64,000 nucleotides of DNA, from the NCBI GenBank assembly GCA_964030785.1, contig OZ034975.1, positions 44,198,069-44,262,068 of the forward strand, read 5' to 3'. The stretch comes from Siderastrea siderea (lineage: Eukaryota; Cnidaria; Anthozoa; Scleractinia; Rhizangiidae). A program made the translations under genes and the position numbers. The notes under the pieces were generated by a model. The model was not told the origin of the DNA, did no database searches, and saw only the letters and a list, made by a program, of their open reading frames with translations. Below, piece by piece: positions 46,801-59,392 of this stretch (within the stretch, counting starts at the first letter, position 1; each line of letters starts with the position of its first letter).

Positions 46801-48391
46801 AAAATCCACATAAGGCTAGAGCCCAGGCACCTTCGACTATGCTTTTACCGCGCAGTCCCTGGGTACTACAGAGAAATAAAGATATTTTTAAGTCACCTCG
46901 GTTCACAAATAACTAATTTAAAACATTCTGAGTTCAATAATAGTTTGTGTAGATCCGAAGTTCGAAAAGCTGCACAAATATGTTTGTTTGAAAACGCACC
47001 TCGGTTGTTTTCTTTTTCTGCTTTCTCTTGCATCTGTACAAGACATTGGAGTGATTCAGGAGCGCTTTTGGGGAACAAAATCGTCCCAAAAGCCTTCAGC
47101 AGCTTTACAAAGAGATAAGAAATACAGGAGAGGACAAAAGGTAAAGTTATCAAGGAAAGGGGGACATAACTTTGGGTAAACTTTAAGATCCCGCATACAA
47201 AGTTTTGTAGTTCGGTTTGGCGCCTGTGCCGGTACTGTGTAAACACAAACAAAAGTGATGCCATTTTGGAAAAGCACGCTAGCCGAGTCCAGAATTATTT
47301 AGAAGGTGAGAGACAGGGTAAGAAAACGGAAAGGGGTGGGGGGGGGAGGAATGGTGGTGGTGGAAGGGCGTGGGAAATGTTAAAGAAAAGGGAAAAAATC
47401 GGCCCGCTACCCTGGTCCCAGAGGTTCGGCGCAAGTTCGTTTGGGAAAAAGAAAGAAAAACGTTTGAGACCAGGGTATCGGCTCGCCAGTTTTTCATGAA
47501 GAAGACGGAAACTCGATCTATGAACATTTTTGATTGCCGTTTGTTTTACGCGTGTTAACAACAAAGAAACAAACGTAAGCTCACCGTACAAGTAATGATA
47601 GAAAAAGTGATTTATTGCAGATTCTGTAACAAATATATTCTCAACCAGAATACTGTATTATTCCAATAATCCTGCTTCTCCTGCAAAACTCTTTGAATTA
47701 ACACATAATGATTGTTCTCTCAAATTGGTGTTGCTCAAATAGAGGATCACTCACATCCCCTCCCTCCCCTCCCCATGTTTTTCCAGCCTCCCCCCCCCAG
47801 AGTTCATTTTCAAAGCACTTTGCTATCACCTTCTCGAGTTATTACAGAGGCTTTTAGTGAATTCTAGCTACTGAGTTATTTTACAAACAAGCAGTTTATC
47901 ATACATATTCTTCACAATCTTTTCAAGCGAAACAACCAATCTATTTGAAGTCACGTGTTCTCAGAGGTGCATAATCACTCCATTTTCACAAATTGCACCG
48001 GAAAAGGGCAAGTCGAAAAAGAAGATATTTTGATACACGAGGGACCCTAAAACGCATCATTCTTTTCTTTGATTAACGCTTGTATGACAGTGCAATAATA
48101 AGATCCTCGTAAACCGACAGTAACAGTCTGAAAAAAAGACGGGATATAACTTCCCTGAATGTTATTCAGAAGAAGTTACTCCCGAGTTATCGTCGATCCT
48201 GAGGTAATTTAGACATCTTATCATGAAAACAAATTTTCCGGAGGATTACACATGAATTCCGGTGAAAAACTTTCCCTTCCAAATCGAAAATAAATTTCCT
48301 TTTAAATTAAAACGTCATCAAAGCTTTCTGACTTTCTCTCAATACAGTGCTAATGTTAATTTGATAATTAATCTTTCTTGTGTTCAATGTT

Positions 48392-51300
48392 TTAGTGAGA
48401 AATATGGCGGACTTGTTGCCGTATCACCATGCACTGATCGCGGTCGATAAACAGGCTGTTTGTCTTGACCTCGATGTCGTCCTCCAATCGTTCCTTGTTC
48501 CTTAGCAACGCCATCAGAGAAGCCTCGGCTTCAGCCAGACGCATGCGCAGACGGTCAATGGAGACGGAGATTTCGCCAACCTCTCCGACCAAGCGGTACT
48601 GGACTGGGTCACGGCACAGCTCCACATTGGGTCTTAGCGAGCGCTTATCCAATCGGGTGTGAGCAACTTTGAGGGGATTTTCCTTGTCAGCGATGGCTTG
48701 TTTGAGATCACGGATGTTGTTTTCCATGGATGAAATCTCGTCCATAACCTGAAAGAAGCAATATAAATGTGGCGTGAGCACCTCGAAGGTCAGGGTTTTT
48801 TAATCAGCCCAACAGCAGACTTGGAAGACCTTGGCACGAAACGGCTAAAAGTATTTTGAAGGTCAAGAACCAAAAACAAAACAAAAAAAATGTTTTGGTG
48901 TCTTAAAGACATCATTATTAGGCAACATGAAGACACCTGCCTGTCTATACATTACCAAAACTTTATTTTGACGGTAACGGTACTCTGGTCCCAGAGGTTT
49001 TTCTTTCTTTTTGTTAAAAAATGGGTTTTAGGAACGAACAAGCGAACAACAAGAACAATCCCCATTTATTGGTTGACGGTTTTAAAAAATTTAGCGGCTA
49101 TTCGTTGGTTAATCCCATTGGGATTCTACTATTAGTGTTCAAAGAAATTGAAATGGCCGTTGTTTTGCCTCGTAACCTCAGATGATCTTTCAGAGTCTAT
49201 CGCAAACACGAAACCGGTAGTGACTTGTGGTGCACGCACATTTTGGATGTAAGTCTCGTTGATTTATTACTGGCTTGTTGATTTTGGCCCTTCAAGAGCT
49301 CTCCTGGGTTAAATCTTTCTTAACCAGCTTTGAGTTACCGTAATTCATAAAGAGAGGTTTAAAAAAAACTCTTTGGAGTGTCAAAAAATTAGATAATACA
49401 AACGTTTCGGGCTAGCAGGCTTTTACTACCACACTGATGAAGGGCTAAGCCCGAAACGTTTGTATTACCTAATTTTTTGACACTCCAAAAGTTTTTTCAA
49501 ACCTCTCTTTATAAATTTCATTCTTGTAGTATCACGTATCATTCGAGCTTTGTCTCCAGTTTACGCGTTTGAGTTACCGTGGTGGTGAGTTTGAGCGAGA
49601 AAACAATGACTAGAATCTTACCCTTGCCAGTTCTTTCTCAAGGGATCTCTTGGCACTGAGTGACTCCTCAATTCGCTTGGTAAACTCATTGTTCACCGTC
49701 TCAAAGATGTTCCTGAGATCTACGTAGGTCTGCATCAAGATTCCATTGATCTCTGATCTGAGAGCCACGGACGCCTTACGCTCCCGCTCAGCTTTGGCAA
49801 TATTCTCTGAAGAGTAAGCTTCCCATTCATCTGGAGTGAAGGAACTGAAAGGCGCAACAAAAGACAATGAGTAAAAATGCAAAATTGGAGTAAACTTATC
49901 GCAGGGCGGGAAGGGAGGGGGATTATTGGAGACAGCGTGCTTATAAGGGACATGCAAAGCACTCATTTCTGTCAGTGTTGAACTTCAACACTGACACTAG
50001 AAACTATAACACTAGGACAACAGAGTCAACGAAGGTTCAGTAAAGGCTATGTATGTGAAGCAAAAGTCAGAATTTTCGCTGTCCCTCTTATTAATCGGAA
50101 AACGTTTCAGACAGGAGGCTCATTGGAATACTGGAGACAAAAGGGACGCCAGTGCATTCAAAGAGAGGGAATGAAAGGCGTCACTAAGTGGAATTAATTA
50201 AAACTTTGTAGAAGCTGCATGTAACGTCTTACACATCAGAAATCAGAGACACACACATATATGTAATGCTTAGGAGAATATAGAAACAGAATTTTTCTGA
50301 GAAAAAACATGGATGGATACGCTTCACTTACTGTTGCTGAATAGTGACTGCATGAGGAGCGAAGTGAATGTCCTTGGAGAAGTTGTTCAGCGTGGAACAT
50401 TTTCCATCAATACCGAGGGATCCATATTTGTCGCCGAGATCTTTCTCCAAAAGAGTTTTGGCAGAACGCAGCAACCTGTGATACCGAAACGCGGATGACA
50501 TAAAAATTGTGGCAATATTTCAATTACTTTTTAGTTAAAGATTTTAAAAATAATTTTAGCCGGTGCGATCTTTCATTTAGTTCACTACACTGTAAAATAA
50601 TTGGACAGCAAAAGCCCAAATTAGTAACTATATAAATTGCAAGGGGATTCAGTAATTCTATGCCGGTTCTCTCCATTAAGAAAAAAAAAAACAAAAAAAA
50701 GCGCGCGTAAGTCCTTAAGTTAAAAGGTATGTGTTAAGAAGTCAAAGGAATGCATTTCATCGGATCAGTAAATACACTTGAAATGTAGGTTGTCTCGGTT
50801 TTACTAAGTAAAAACAGCTTTTTGCGATACTAGCACAAAATATATTTCCTTGCCTAGCAGGGCTAGGAGTATAAAAGCGAAAAAACCAGTTGAGAACCTT
50901 TATACAACAAACTGAAACAGCGGATGTGACAAGACGCTAAGATCAATTCTTCGTCGAAGGAAGTCAAGGGACTTGAAATAAGCAAGAATAAAGACAGAAT
51001 ACTTACCACAGCTGCTCATGGGCTTGGTCCATTGTTTTCTTCAGCAAAGCTCGCACGTTCTCAATCATTTCCACCTCCTAGAAGGGAAGAAAAAATGATG
51101 CGATTTCTAGACAGCGTGACAAACCAATCGTCAATATTTTGTGAACTAATTTATAACTATTATTCTTTTCACATCCGTTTAAGACTCTTTTTGGAAGAAG
51201 TAATCCCGATATGCTTTCAGTGGTAAATCGTCTTTCAATTCCTTGAAATCGTCTTTTCATCACCGGCAATCGTCGCGACTTCGACGATGATACACAGGAG

Positions 51301-53038
51301 GCCCAGCGTTCACCATGCATGAAAATAACGTTGGGTGTTTGGTAAAAAGTAAAACACAATCAGTATTCGCCATGGAGGGAAATGTAAGATCTGAAGAGCG
51401 TATCAAGACATATTTTTCAACCACGTTGCCAAGACCTATCTCAATTATATCGAAACATGGCTTGCTTCGCATGTTTTGTTTTGTAAGTACAAACAACTCA
51501 CAGTAGTGCACTAATAGGTTACAAGTGACAGAAGTCGGTTGCCATGGCAACCACTTTGTTTAACACAGAATTGCAGGTCACCGGAACACATAGAAGGTCG
51601 GACATTCGGAATAATCAGACAAGTAGAAACAAAATATAAACAGCTTTACTAGGAGATGATCTTCTGAAAAACATAGCTATAGGAAGCAAAAATTTTGATA
51701 TCCAAACATGCCAAGGAATCGGGGACACGATCGATTTTTTAGGTACAGAATATCATTTTAACCTTTCGTTGTTGTACAAACAATAGTCGGCGTTACTGAC
51801 GCTCAACTAGTAATTTACTATTTACCATTAAAACGAAACAGAAACAACTAAAACTAGGCTCTCATTTTGCGATGGGCTCTGTTCAAAATATTGGCGTGCA
51901 TACGTGCGTTTTGTTACACTGTGGACGACAAGAATTTTAATCAATTAATGGCTTTCCTGTATAAACGCTATGCAATTATCGCGACATTGTACCAGGCGGA
52001 ATCAAACAAAAACTTTCTATAAAGGCTAAAAATTAGCATAATGAACTGATCAAGTTCTGCCTTCGTAATGTACTCAATATTTTAAAGCTGCTTTGACGCC
52101 ATTCAACTTTATTATTTTGATACCCTAAAAAGGGAACAAAATCATCATCGAACGAGGAATAACTCATCACTTCTATTCAACTATTCTAAGCATTTTTACT
52201 CTCTTAACCATTTAAGCTAGCTGAACCAAACAAAAGCTGCCACTCTTTTCCTTGTGCTTTTGAGCCATTAGCAGAAATCACTGCGTAAAATGAGAGAGAT
52301 AAGAGTGGCTGAGAGCATCAATAAAATTTCCCACAATGGTTCACTGAGCGCGTGTACCAGTCGGCACTCGAGATCAAATAACATGCATTATATTACCTTG
52401 CTTATGTGGGTTTCCACGTTATCATGCACCAGATCGATCTTGACTCTTCGCTCTCGGTACTCCAGGCATTGCCTAGACACATTCAAAGGTCGCTCCGTGG
52501 CGGCTAAAGCTTTTTCCAGACGGCCGATGAACGCTTGCAATGCCTTGATTTCAGCCACAGTTTCCGCATGTTGCTTCTCTAACTCGGTCTTCCAGTAAGT
52601 GATATCATGGATGCGATGCTCCAGCTTCTTGTTGACGTCGGACTGTGTCCTGTGCGTTAGCAGAGCAGTTTCTGTACGAAGCCGCGCACATTCATCTCGA
52701 AGTCTCTCCGCAGTCGCTCGTTCCTTCTCGCCGGACGAGACATTGAGAACGTTCGAAGTCCTCCATTGTTGTGGTGTGTATTTGTGAATGGCTCTCTGGG
52801 TCACTGCAGTGTAAGGCATATGTTCTAAGCCCGTGGATGAACCATTCAGTATCTTAGACGGGAATTCAAAAGACCTTGAGAGTGGCCTGAATGTGTGAGG
52901 TGATGTGTACGGTCTCCCTGTTTGAAATGAAGCTGTATATGTTGTCTCGTAAGGTCCACCGGTAGGCCGTAGATACGGAGGTGGATCGAAGGTCGAGGAC
53001 GACAAAAATTTAGCTGTTTCCACGAACGATTGAGTCAT
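48392..53038 (-). CDS. TEKT3-like: tektin-3-like axonemal protein
   Basis: Coiled-coil filament protein of ciliary and flagellar doublet microtubules. Five exons: 53038-52397, 51077-51007, 50475-50332, 49844-49622, 48748-48392 (stop TAA), all AG/GT and in phase, giving 478 residues (tektins are usually 390-490). The first in-frame ATG is at 53038 (MTQSFVETAKFL), with a stop 42 nt upstream. After a Pro-rich N-terminus comes a tektin-type start KYTPQQWRTSN, then long heptad coils with IHDITYWKTEL and CLEYRERRVKIDLVHD, and the diagnostic nonapeptide RPNVELCRD at 399-407, followed by VKTNSLFIDRDQCM near the end. The RYTPxxW-like start, RREKR-IDLVHD and C-terminal motifs fit the tektin-3/5 group better than tektin-1, -2 or -4. 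No breaks. Expected in ciliated cells or sperm; no promoter motif was identified. Confidence 0.93.
49343..49519. repeat. fold-back inverted repeat in a tektin intron
   Basis: Two arms of about 65-70 bp, near-perfect reverse complements, around a loop of about 36 nt. The left arm includes ATAAAGAGAGGTTT and AATACAAACGTTTCGGGCT; the right arm mirrors it, AGCCCGAAACGTTTGTATT to AAACCTCTCTTTAT. Transcribed within the last tektin intron, it would form a long hairpin. Likely a MITE-type element. Confidence 0.8.
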
Positions 53039-56000
53039 CTCGTGTGCGATGTCCAACAACGGTTTCTTCTCCAATAATTACGGCAAAAGAGTCAAAGATT
53101 CTTGCCCGGAATCCCAGTTCCGAACTCCCACAAAAGTTGTTCTTGCTAAGTGTGAAAATATGTCTGTTTAGTGTAACCACGAATCGCTTTATATCCGGTG
53201 GCGTCGTTCGTTGCCAAGTGACGAAGCGGCCCCACCACTCGATTGTCTATTGGTACAAAAGGCACTTTATTAGCTGTCGGAATGCCGGTCTCCGATTGGC
53301 TCACAGGAAATCCACTGTGGTGATACTTTCACTTCCGGTCGTCCGTGAAGCCACGTGCTCGTCTGTTTTGTGGAAACGAAAAAATTCCTTTTAGCAAGAA
53401 ATAAAGAACTGAACTAAGGATCGCATGAAAAGAACCAATAACAGTTAAACTAAGAGAAGAAAAATTGTGTTTTTCGCTCGAAACGGAAAACATTCATGAA
53501 TACTTTATAAACTTCGCTCCCAATTAGGATCCTTTCTGAATGTTTATTAATAGTGAAAAGGCATCTCATTTACAGTGCAAATTTGTAAGCTTAGTCCCTC
53601 TGCTAAGCATGTGTGATAATAACTGATTACTCATTTTGCACGCTTTCACGCAACATTGTTGGGAAATTTCGATGTGTGAACTTGGTTAACACAGAGTACG
53701 AAATTACAGGAGCTGTTGTAAATATCCACACATTTCCCGTGCTCGGTATTTTTAGTTGGACCTTTTGTAGGTATCCTTAATCAATCATTCGCCTGGTTTA
53801 GAGGCAGGTGGCTCACAAGTTTCGATAAATATTCCATTGTTAAATTTTTAAACATGCCATTAAATAAGTGGTTTAAATTGCTCTCCCCTGAACCACCTCG
53901 AGTTCTAATAACCTTTCACGGTTTGTGGTGAGCAAACTTCGATGAACTACTTATGATATCAGCTTTCAAAACAGTTCACATCGGAGTTAGTGCCGGTCAA
54001 CACCTGTAATATTTCCCAGGAAATAAATACCATACATGGCCAAATTTAACTCGTAACTTAATTCGTATTTTTTTTTACAATCACAGGAAACTTGACCAAG
54101 TAAAGGAAAAATGTTTTAAGAACAACCTGCTGGAAAGGTAACTTTAAAAAATTTGAAACCGGACGAACTTGTTTCTTTTGGTTTTAAACCATACAAACAT
54201 CTTTCGTGCCTTGAAATTGCTCCAAATATTTTAATAAGAAAGTGACTAGACGCTAGTTAGCAAAAAAAAAAATAATCTAAGGAGAAAAAGCTGTCGAAAA
54301 CCGAGATTAATATGGCTAATTTTGATCTGTAACTGCGGTTGCGCGTTGCTAAGTGTTACCAGGCATAAACAGATCGCTCATGTAAGTCGCCAAATAGAAA
54401 GCGGTCTATTTAATTTTCTACGGGGATGTAAATGATAATTTAAGTGTGCTTGCTGTGGACTTGAATTGTTTAGGATACCAGCTTTTAATTGTTGCTAGAC
54501 ATATATCAATGCTTTGCTCGTTAGTGGAGTCACATTCTGCCAAAATTTAATCTCTCCACAAATCCCTCGCTTTGTTTCCCCAGTAATTATGGTTTATTGA
54601 TTTGTTTTAATCCCTTTGTTAGGCCTTCTCTTTAAAATTGACCCAAATGCAATGAACTTCCGAATCTTTTGGCCTAGCAACGAAAGTTTGTCACTGAAAA
54701 ATCTCGCTACAATCTGCTGAAATTAAACTACAGCAGAGTTATTGAGAGACTAAAACCCCTTATTTCTGTCCTGGGGGTGCGAATGAAGACTTAGAAGTTT
54801 CATAGTTGTTTTGATTCATTCGAATTTCTGAAACCGAACACTCAAAATGCTTTTGTAAGTTTAGTTGTTGCCTAGGAGAAGTGGTCGCTTATAAGATGTC
54901 AAACTATAGCCAGATTTGTTTTAAAAAAAGATCGGACAAGAAAAAAACAGATTACAAATTCGGCTTAATAGGGGCCTTTGCTCATGATTGCGGCGGCCGC
55001 TTCGACTTTGCAAAAATATTTTGCTTTGAACTCGTTACAAGTAATACTTTGTCTTCAAAAAGGGTCGTCTTTTGAACTAGGACGCTTAGGCGTAAGGTGC
55101 GGTACTTGAGGGAAAAAGAAAAACTTTCTTTACGAGTTTAATACGGCTAGTATCTCGGTAACTTCAGCGGTTGTAAGCTTAGAATTCACAAGAAAAGCCA
55201 TCTTGGTTACCAAAACAACCGGCCTACGTACCCCGCCAACTGTGTTTATGGTTTATGCTAATTGCCTTAAGACTTTCAAGAGCTCTTGGATACATCATTT
55301 ACTCTGTTTACTATTTTAACAAATGCAGCTATAACTGGTTACAATCGAGAAAGCAGATTAAAATCGTTCCCAACGCACTCATCGCGGTACGTGTGGTTTG
55401 TTGATAGTTTGTCAAGAGTCAATATCTTCATTAAGCGGCTGTCTTTTATGTGCAAATATTGAACATAATAATCAGGCTATTTCTTTAATTAATGCTGACC
55501 ATAAACACGACTCGTGAAAACAAACCGGGCATATACAAACTCCACTGTATTAACTTTCTATGTAGCATTATAATTAGAAGAACTTTGCTGTTCTATGTAA
55601 AAACATAGAAAAAAAAAGAGGGAGAAGGAATAAAAAACACAAGGGAACATTTTTGCAAAGCTTACCAATGCTTAAAGACGGAGTTAAACACATGCTTTCA
55701 GTTTTGACTTGCTCAGCGTTGGGGCTAATCAAATCTTTGACGCGTAAATGAACAATCAGTAGATTTTAAGGGTGTTTGTCTCTTTCTTTCTGTTTTGATT
55801 TCCTGTCACATTTTAAAGCTAAATACTGTTGGTGATAACTTCAACTGAAAGACCCGAATGCTTGTTGCTTAGCAACATATTCGAGTTACCGTGTAATTTA
55901 ACTATGCGGTGTGATGTAATGTGATCAGATTTTCCAAGATGCTGAAATGTGTAGACATTTGTTATTTTTTCATTCTTTTGATTAATTAACAATTGAAAAA

Positions 56001-57756
56001 TTCTTGTAACTATCATGAAAGAAATCAATTTTCATAACTGCCTTTCGACCAGGCTTCTGATTCGACTGAGAAAAGGCTAAACCATGCAACCGTTTTGGAG
56101 TTTGCCCGATAAGAACTGAACTTGCCTCAGGTTCAGTGAGTCATGTGTTTCCAATAAACTTTTCGGGTTTTTCTTGAACCACCTGTTATTTTGAATCCTA
56201 TTTTATTTCACAATAATTAGCTAGGAAACTGGAGAAGCTCTTGAGTTCCAATAAGTTTCCTAGAAGCTGGAATGGAAAAAGCTAAGGCTCCTGATGGCCC
56301 TCTATCCTGAACTACCATGTGCTTCGAGAAACACTGCTTTGGCCCTGAAAGAGAACCCCACTAATGGACCAGAAAGGGTTCCAGGGACGCCCGAGAAATA
56401 GGTTGACAAAACTGCTTTGAGATTATTTTTTCGTTTTAGTGACGTTCAAACGTAATTGAGAATCATGTTGGTTCGATTTATTTTGCTTTTGATAGACCCT
56501 TTATTATTTCCTTTCCGTTCTTTTATATTTCATTTTTTTAATTTTATTGATACATTTTCTCAGAAATGACGATGTTTACTCGTTTCTGTTCCTAGCTTCA
56601 CAACATTCTCTTGTGGAGAAACCCGTACAACAGATTGTGGCAATATTTAATTTTTTTATTTCATTGATACTGAAATTAATTTCCTTACAGAAATTTCACG
56701 GATAAAATCAGAGCGGTTTAACAAAACCAGTCAGGCAAAACTTAAACACGCCATTGCAAAAAATGATCGTTCGTCCAATAAGCAACCCGAACGAGGAAAT
56801 TTCACTGGAAATTCGAATGATCCGTACATCATCATAGGACGATCACTCATTGCTTTCCTAGTGACGTCTCAGTACCTATCAGAAATGACAATGTTCACTT
56901 ACTTCTGTTCATTCTCTTTTGGAGAAACCCGCACAAAAGATTCTAACAAACTGGACAAAGCACACTGCTCTTCCACCAAACACGAGCACGTGCTTGTCCA
57001 GTCTCATGTTTTTGCGTCGGGTGCTTATTGCATTATAATTTCCAAGTTCTAACTTTAGGTCGAGAAGCGAAGCTCTGGGGGCTTATATGCTAGTTCTAAG
57101 AACGTCAAAGTTTAATGGGGCAATTATCAAGCGATGCCGGTTCCGAGACGGAAACTCTTCGGGTCTTTTCACCAGACGGGTACTTTTCTTGAAAGTTTTC
57201 CTTCTGCGGAGGAAAACTGTTGCGTCAAACGGAGAAAATTTAGTAGTGAACTATAATTCTTAATATGGCTCATGTAAAAGAAAGTTTTAGGTTGATCCAG
57301 ATTATAATTAATTGCGCGCGCACGAAATTGCATGGCTTCGTTTGCGCAAAACGAATGTCCAATCAAAATGCAAAGGCACGTTCAACTACACCTACCAGAA
57401 TCTAAAGAAGTGATTTATCAACGAAGAAAATAATTTTCGTGCATACCTCCACAGTCGCTGTAACATCGTTTCGTTTTTCTCCCAAGAGTTCCTTTTCTCA
57501 GAATCTCTACAGGCAGACCCAGCCATTAAGATTGTTACGTAATTGTGGCTGAACTAATTTCCGCGTTTCTAATTACATAATCTGCCGTCGTTATGAAATG
57601 TTTAATTTGTAGCTAAATGATCAACTGTTATGTGCAAATAATATAGTGGTTGTCAATTGTGTGTGGGATAACAAAGACGAATGTAATCAACATCTTCCTT
57701 GGTCATAGATATGACCAGGAAGACCGCGGCCCGTACTTGGAAGTCCATCTGCCTTA

Positions 57757-58234
57757 TGCGCCGATCAATTCGAAAGTTCAACATCTCCCCCCGGGCAACC
57801 CCCCGGGCATTTGAACTTTTGAAGATTGGCTTGTTCAAATTCCCTCCCCTCGGGGCAAAAAAGCCGTTCAAATGCCCCACCAATTAGCACTGAAATACCT
57901 CTCCACCAAGCCAAATTCGTCTTCAATCAAACACTTTACACGCTTTTCAAAGAGAGATATACCGTAATGATACCTTCAAACTTCTTTTAAAGACGCATTT
58001 GAAAGAGTTATTCAGAAACCAAAGCGAAATTCTATCTTGTGAATCCGTCAAACCCTGTAAAGACCGAAAAAACTCACGGGCGTATTACGTCAGAACAAGA
58101 GATAAATCCGATTCAAATTCCCCACCCTTTCAATGTAACGTTCAAATTCCCCCCTCCCTGGGCACGATGCACAGTCAAGTGCCCGGGGTATGTCCGGGGG
58201 GGGGGGATGTTGAAGTTTCGAATTGATCGGCGCA
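57757..58234. mobile_element. PIF/Harbinger-like non-autonomous element (478 bp)
   Basis: Inverted ends TGCGCCGATCAATTCGAAA and TTTCGAATTGATCGGCGCA, followed inward by inverted GGGCAACCCCCCGGGC-type C/G blocks. The 3-bp TTA duplication is at 57754-57756 and 58235-58237. Same plan as 9503-10364 but different terminal sequence, so two subfamilies. Open frames inside are homopolymer-driven and not genes. Confidence 0.78.
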
Positions 58235-58432
58235 TTAAATGTAACAGCGCCCGCGGGCTAGCACGCTTTCCATCTTGCTGCTGCTAGATTGTACTTAGTT
58301 TATACTTAGTTTATTTAGGTGTGAGGGAACCACTGTAATTGGCCTTTGCTGTAGCGACTCCCCTACCATTTTTTGCTCTCTTTGGTTTTATTTAATTGTC
58401 TCTTTTTTTTGTCCATTCGTGTTGAACTTGAA

Positions 58433-58470
58433 CTAAATAAATAAATAAATAAATAAATAAATAGATAAAT
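58433..58470. repeat. (AAAT)n microsatellite
   Basis: About nine AAAT tetramers with one AGAT interruption near the 3' end. Confidence 0.9.
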
Positions 58471-59392
58471 CCTGAGTTAGCAAATAAATGAAAACAGTGT
58501 AATGATTCAATGACAACTTGAAGCAAGTACACGAATAGGGCAAAGCACGGGAAAAGGCAGCGTAAAACGTACCACCAAATTTGGTTTTAAGTTTAAATGG
58601 GCGAGAAACAAGGAAAAATTTTTTAACAATTAAAAAGCGTCAGAAAGTATTTTAAGTTGAGTGTTGAAAAGCCAAAATCAAAATGATCGCTTTGGTCAAA
58701 CACAACAGACGGAAACATGTGCAAGTGCAACATGTGTAGTTGGCGAGAGACGCGGGAAAACGCGCTCGAGTAACAAGTGATTGGTTTTCGTTCTACTTCT
58801 AATTATAAGCAATCACAAAGTGAAATGCCAAAAAACGCGACCGGAATCTTTACTAAAGACTATCACATCGAGAGGGACTCCCTGGTAAGAGCGAAATCGA
58901 AGTAAAAGTGAAAAGAAGTAAACGCGAAGTAAAAGAGAACAGAAGGGAGCATTCTCTCCCCAGTTCTTTCATCACTAATCCACCTACTTCTTTACTCATT
59001 TGCGCATCTTGCAGTTGCTTTTCCTCGCCATCGGATATTAAGTAACTTCAACTTTCTATAAGATTTGACTGTAATAGGCTAATACCATAACTGTGATTAT
59101 TTCTGGAACAAGGAATTTTATTTAACACTAAATTAAGCTACAGTCAAAGATTTTCGCCTGCATAACTAAAAGAAAGTCACAATTAAATAAATCGATTACT
59201 TCGAAGAAAAATGCAACTTCCCTAAATGTTCCAATGCAATGTACCCAAATTAAAGAATAAACAAATAATTTCCTACAAATAGTCAGACAGAACGTTATTT
59301 CCAGTGAATGTTTGTCCAAGGTGCATTTTGCGTCAAAAGGCTCTATGCACAGCGAGATATTTACAACTCAGTTGGAAAAACTAACAAAATTG

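Larger units (their letters stand above)
42300..48391. other. intergenic region, repeat remnants
   Basis: 6.1 kb between the ATPase exon 1A and the tektin stop codon. Contents seen: a tRNA-like segment at about 43026-43075 (GTGGTGTAATGATTAG, then a GATCT/AGATC stem, no proper B box), a repeat at 43091-43443, a CCTTA microsatellite, a stray 106-bp satellite-like unit near 44780-44840, and a purine-rich stretch at 47300-47400. Frames of up to about 114 codons near 45311 resemble nothing known. The upstream half may include the exon 1A promoter. Confidence 0.5.
53075..59392. other. intergenic region, no gene recognised apart from one element
   Basis: 6.3 kb between the tektin 5' end and the next minus-strand gene. 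No exon with conserved protein motifs is seen on either strand. It contains the TIR element at 57757-58234 and an AAAT microsatellite. The first few hundred bases upstream of 53038 presumably hold the tektin promoter, but no specific motif can be defended. Confidence 0.5.

Noticed and set aside
57653..58287. Several 60-80 codon frames with Pro/Gly-rich translation
   Set aside because: They run through the C/G blocks of a TIR element and are open on both strands; no gene.
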